Shown piece after piece: positions 62,900 through 64,000 of a stretch of DNA of 64,000 nucleotides. The stretch's first letter is position 1. Every line of letters starts with the position of its first letter. The DNA comes from Streptomyces sp. NBS 14/10 (GTDB lineage: Bacteria > Actinomycetota > Actinomycetes > Streptomycetales > Streptomycetaceae). The stretch lies in NCBI RefSeq assembly GCF_002224125.1, contig NZ_NCSM01000035.1:252428-316427 (forward strand). The letters are read 5' to 3'. The notes beneath the pieces were generated by a model that worked only from the letters and a program-made list of their open reading frames with translations, ran no database searches and was not told the DNA's origin. A program made the translations under genes and the position numbers.

Positions 62900-63919
62900 T
62901 CACGTCTTCACCAGCCCCTCCGCCCCCTCCGAGCGGCCGCCGAGCGCGAGATAGACGTCCTCCAGGCTGGGCGTGGCGAGCGTGAAGTCGTCCAGCGCGG
63001 CGAAGGCCGGGCCGCCGGTAACCGTGGCGATCGCGGCCCGGGCCTGCTCCGGGGCCATCCGCAGCGTCCAGCGCCGCCCGGAGGCCAGCGCGGCCTCCCG
63101 TAGCGCCGCGACCTCGGGCACCTCGAGCGGCGGCTCCCCGCGCCATACGAGGTCCACCCGGACCTCGTCGGCGACCAGCGCCTTCAGCCCGGCCGGGGTG
63201 TCGCAGGCGATGACCCGGCCGCGCTCCAGCACCGCCACCCGGTCCAGGACGGTCTCCGCCTCGATCACATTGTGGGTGACCAGCAGCACCGTCGCGCCCC
63301 GCTCCGCCCGCCGCCGGTCGACGGCGGCCCATACGGCCCGCCGGGCGACGGGGTCCATCCCGGTGGTCGGCTCGTCCAGCACCAGCAGCGGCCGCTCCCC
63401 GACCAGCGCGGCGGCGAGGCAGGCCAGCCGCCGCTGCCCGCCGGAGAGCTTCTTGAGCGGGCGCCCGGCCACCTCGCCGAGGCCCAGTTCCCCGATCACC
63501 GCGTCCCGCTCCGCGCGGGCCGCGCGGACGTCAAGACCGCGCAGCCGCCCCGTGGTCTCGGCGGCGAGCGCGACGGTCAGCTCGTCCAGCGCGGTCGAGT
63601 CCTGCCCCAGATAGCCGAGGAGGCGCGCGGCGCGCTCGGGGTGGCGTACGAGATCGTGGCCGAGCACCCGGACGCTGCCCTCGTCGGGGCGGAGCAGCCC
63701 GGTGAGCTGGCGTACCAGGGTGGACTTCCCGGCGCCGTTCGGGCCGAGCAGCCCGAACACCTCACCGCGGCGTACGTCGAGGTCGATGCCGTCGCTGGCC
63801 CGGACAGCGGGCGCGGCGGGCACGCCCCGGCGGCGGCGCGCGGCGGGATAAGTCTTGACCAGGCCGCGCACGGTACACACCACATCGCCGCCCGCAGCCT
63901 GTTTCGCGCCCGTCCTCAC
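62900..63919 (-). CDS. ABC transporter ATPase (drug-resistance type)
   Basis: A 339-residue ATPase of the ABC-2/DrrA group. Walker A is LGPNGAGKSTLVRQ; Q-loop GYLGQDSTALDEL; signature LSGGQRRLACLA; Walker B LLVLDEPTTGMDP; H-loop LLVTHNVIEAE. The C-terminal extension (about 240-335) is typical of DrrA-like export ATPases. Start ATG at 63917-63919. It exports an unknown substrate with the permease downstream. Confidence 0.93.
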   Translation of the reverse strand: MRTGAKQAAGGDVVCTVRGLVKTYPAARRRRGVPAAPAVRASDGIDLDVRRGEVFGLLGPNGAGKSTLVRQLTGLLRPDEGSVRVLGHDLVRHPERAARLLGYLGQDSTALDELTVALAAETTGRLRGLDVRAARAERDAVIGELGLGEVAGRPLKKLSGGQRRLACLAAALVGERPLLVLDEPTTGMDPVARRAVWAAVDRRRAERGATVLLVTHNVIEAETVLDRVAVLERGRVIACDTPAGLKALVADEVRVDLVWRGEPPLEVPEVAALREAALASGRRWTLRMAPEQARAAIATVTGGPAFAALDDFTLATPSLEDVYLALGGRSEGAEGLVKT

Positions 63920-64000
63920 GAGCTATGAGGGTACGCGCCCAATCACCCGCACTTGCTTTCGGGTCGGCACCCCTTTTCAGGGCTCGGTTCGCCTCCGGGG

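Overview
The window is a high-GC actinobacterial chromosome segment, almost certainly from a Streptomyces. Third-position-GC-rich reading frames, frequent GTG starts, the trp cluster carrying the small trpM gene and three membrane-protein genes, a HisA-type gene expected to act as the bifunctional PriA, and an S. griseus-type trypsin all point the same way. No rRNA, tRNA, CRISPR array, prophage or replication origin was seen.

Layout, left to right. 1-5.5 kb: a minus-strand respiratory nitrate reductase operon (narG, narH, start of narJ), with a TDT/SLAC1-type membrane transporter gene upstream on the same strand. 6.85-7.97 kb: a non-coding, GC-rich block holding three imperfect copies of a unit of about 155 bp. 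8-14.3 kb: aminopeptidase N, chorismate mutase, a VOC protein, a secreted trypsin, an unassigned HExxH/zinc-ribbon protein and a PPOX-class oxidoreductase. 14.3-17.5 kb: a membrane-protein gene cut by an IS607-family element whose tnpB is itself broken twice, followed by remnant DNA. 17.6-24.7 kb: glutamate synthase (gltB looks intact; gltD carries a C-terminal frameshifting deletion) and a VIT-family transporter, with a candidate GlnR box ahead of gltB. 24.8-34.9 kb: lgt, a DsbA-like protein and the trp cluster read leftward as hisI-trpE-three membrane-protein genes-trpC-trpM-trpB-trpA, with about 1.2 kb of repeats between trpM and trpB.

35-36.8 kb holds a septum-formation-domain protein and a DinB-like protein. 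36.9-52.2 kb looks like a variable insert between the trp and his blocks: leuA with its own Leu-rich leader peptide and attenuator hairpin, a divergent GntR regulator, a tandemly duplicated and partly decayed pair of WXG/ESX-like genes, remnants of a divergent tetR/FAD-monooxygenase pair, an arsR/SDR divergent pair, a five-gene minus-strand block (SnoaL-like, membrane protein, Old Yellow Enzyme, DHA2 exporter, FMN reductase) with a divergent TetR regulator, an MBL-fold/ferredoxin-like protein and a membrane-anchored beta-propeller. 52.2-58.2 kb: the minus-strand his operon hisD-hisC-hisB-(54-aa membrane protein)-hisH-priA-ridA-hisF. 58.3-63.9 kb: a membrane protein, a LON-substrate-domain protein, a YbaK deacylase, a DUF2567 protein and an ABC exporter pair.

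Together the core genes supply Trp, His, Leu and Glu. PriA probably links the two aromatic-type pathways, because no separate trpF is present here and actinobacteria of this group use PriA for both reactions. The most notable observations are the broken gltD next to an intact gltB, the doubly broken TnpB, the duplicated and decaying WXG-like pair, the head-to-head tetR/monooxygenase relic, the leuA attenuator and several unexplained repeat and hairpin regions.
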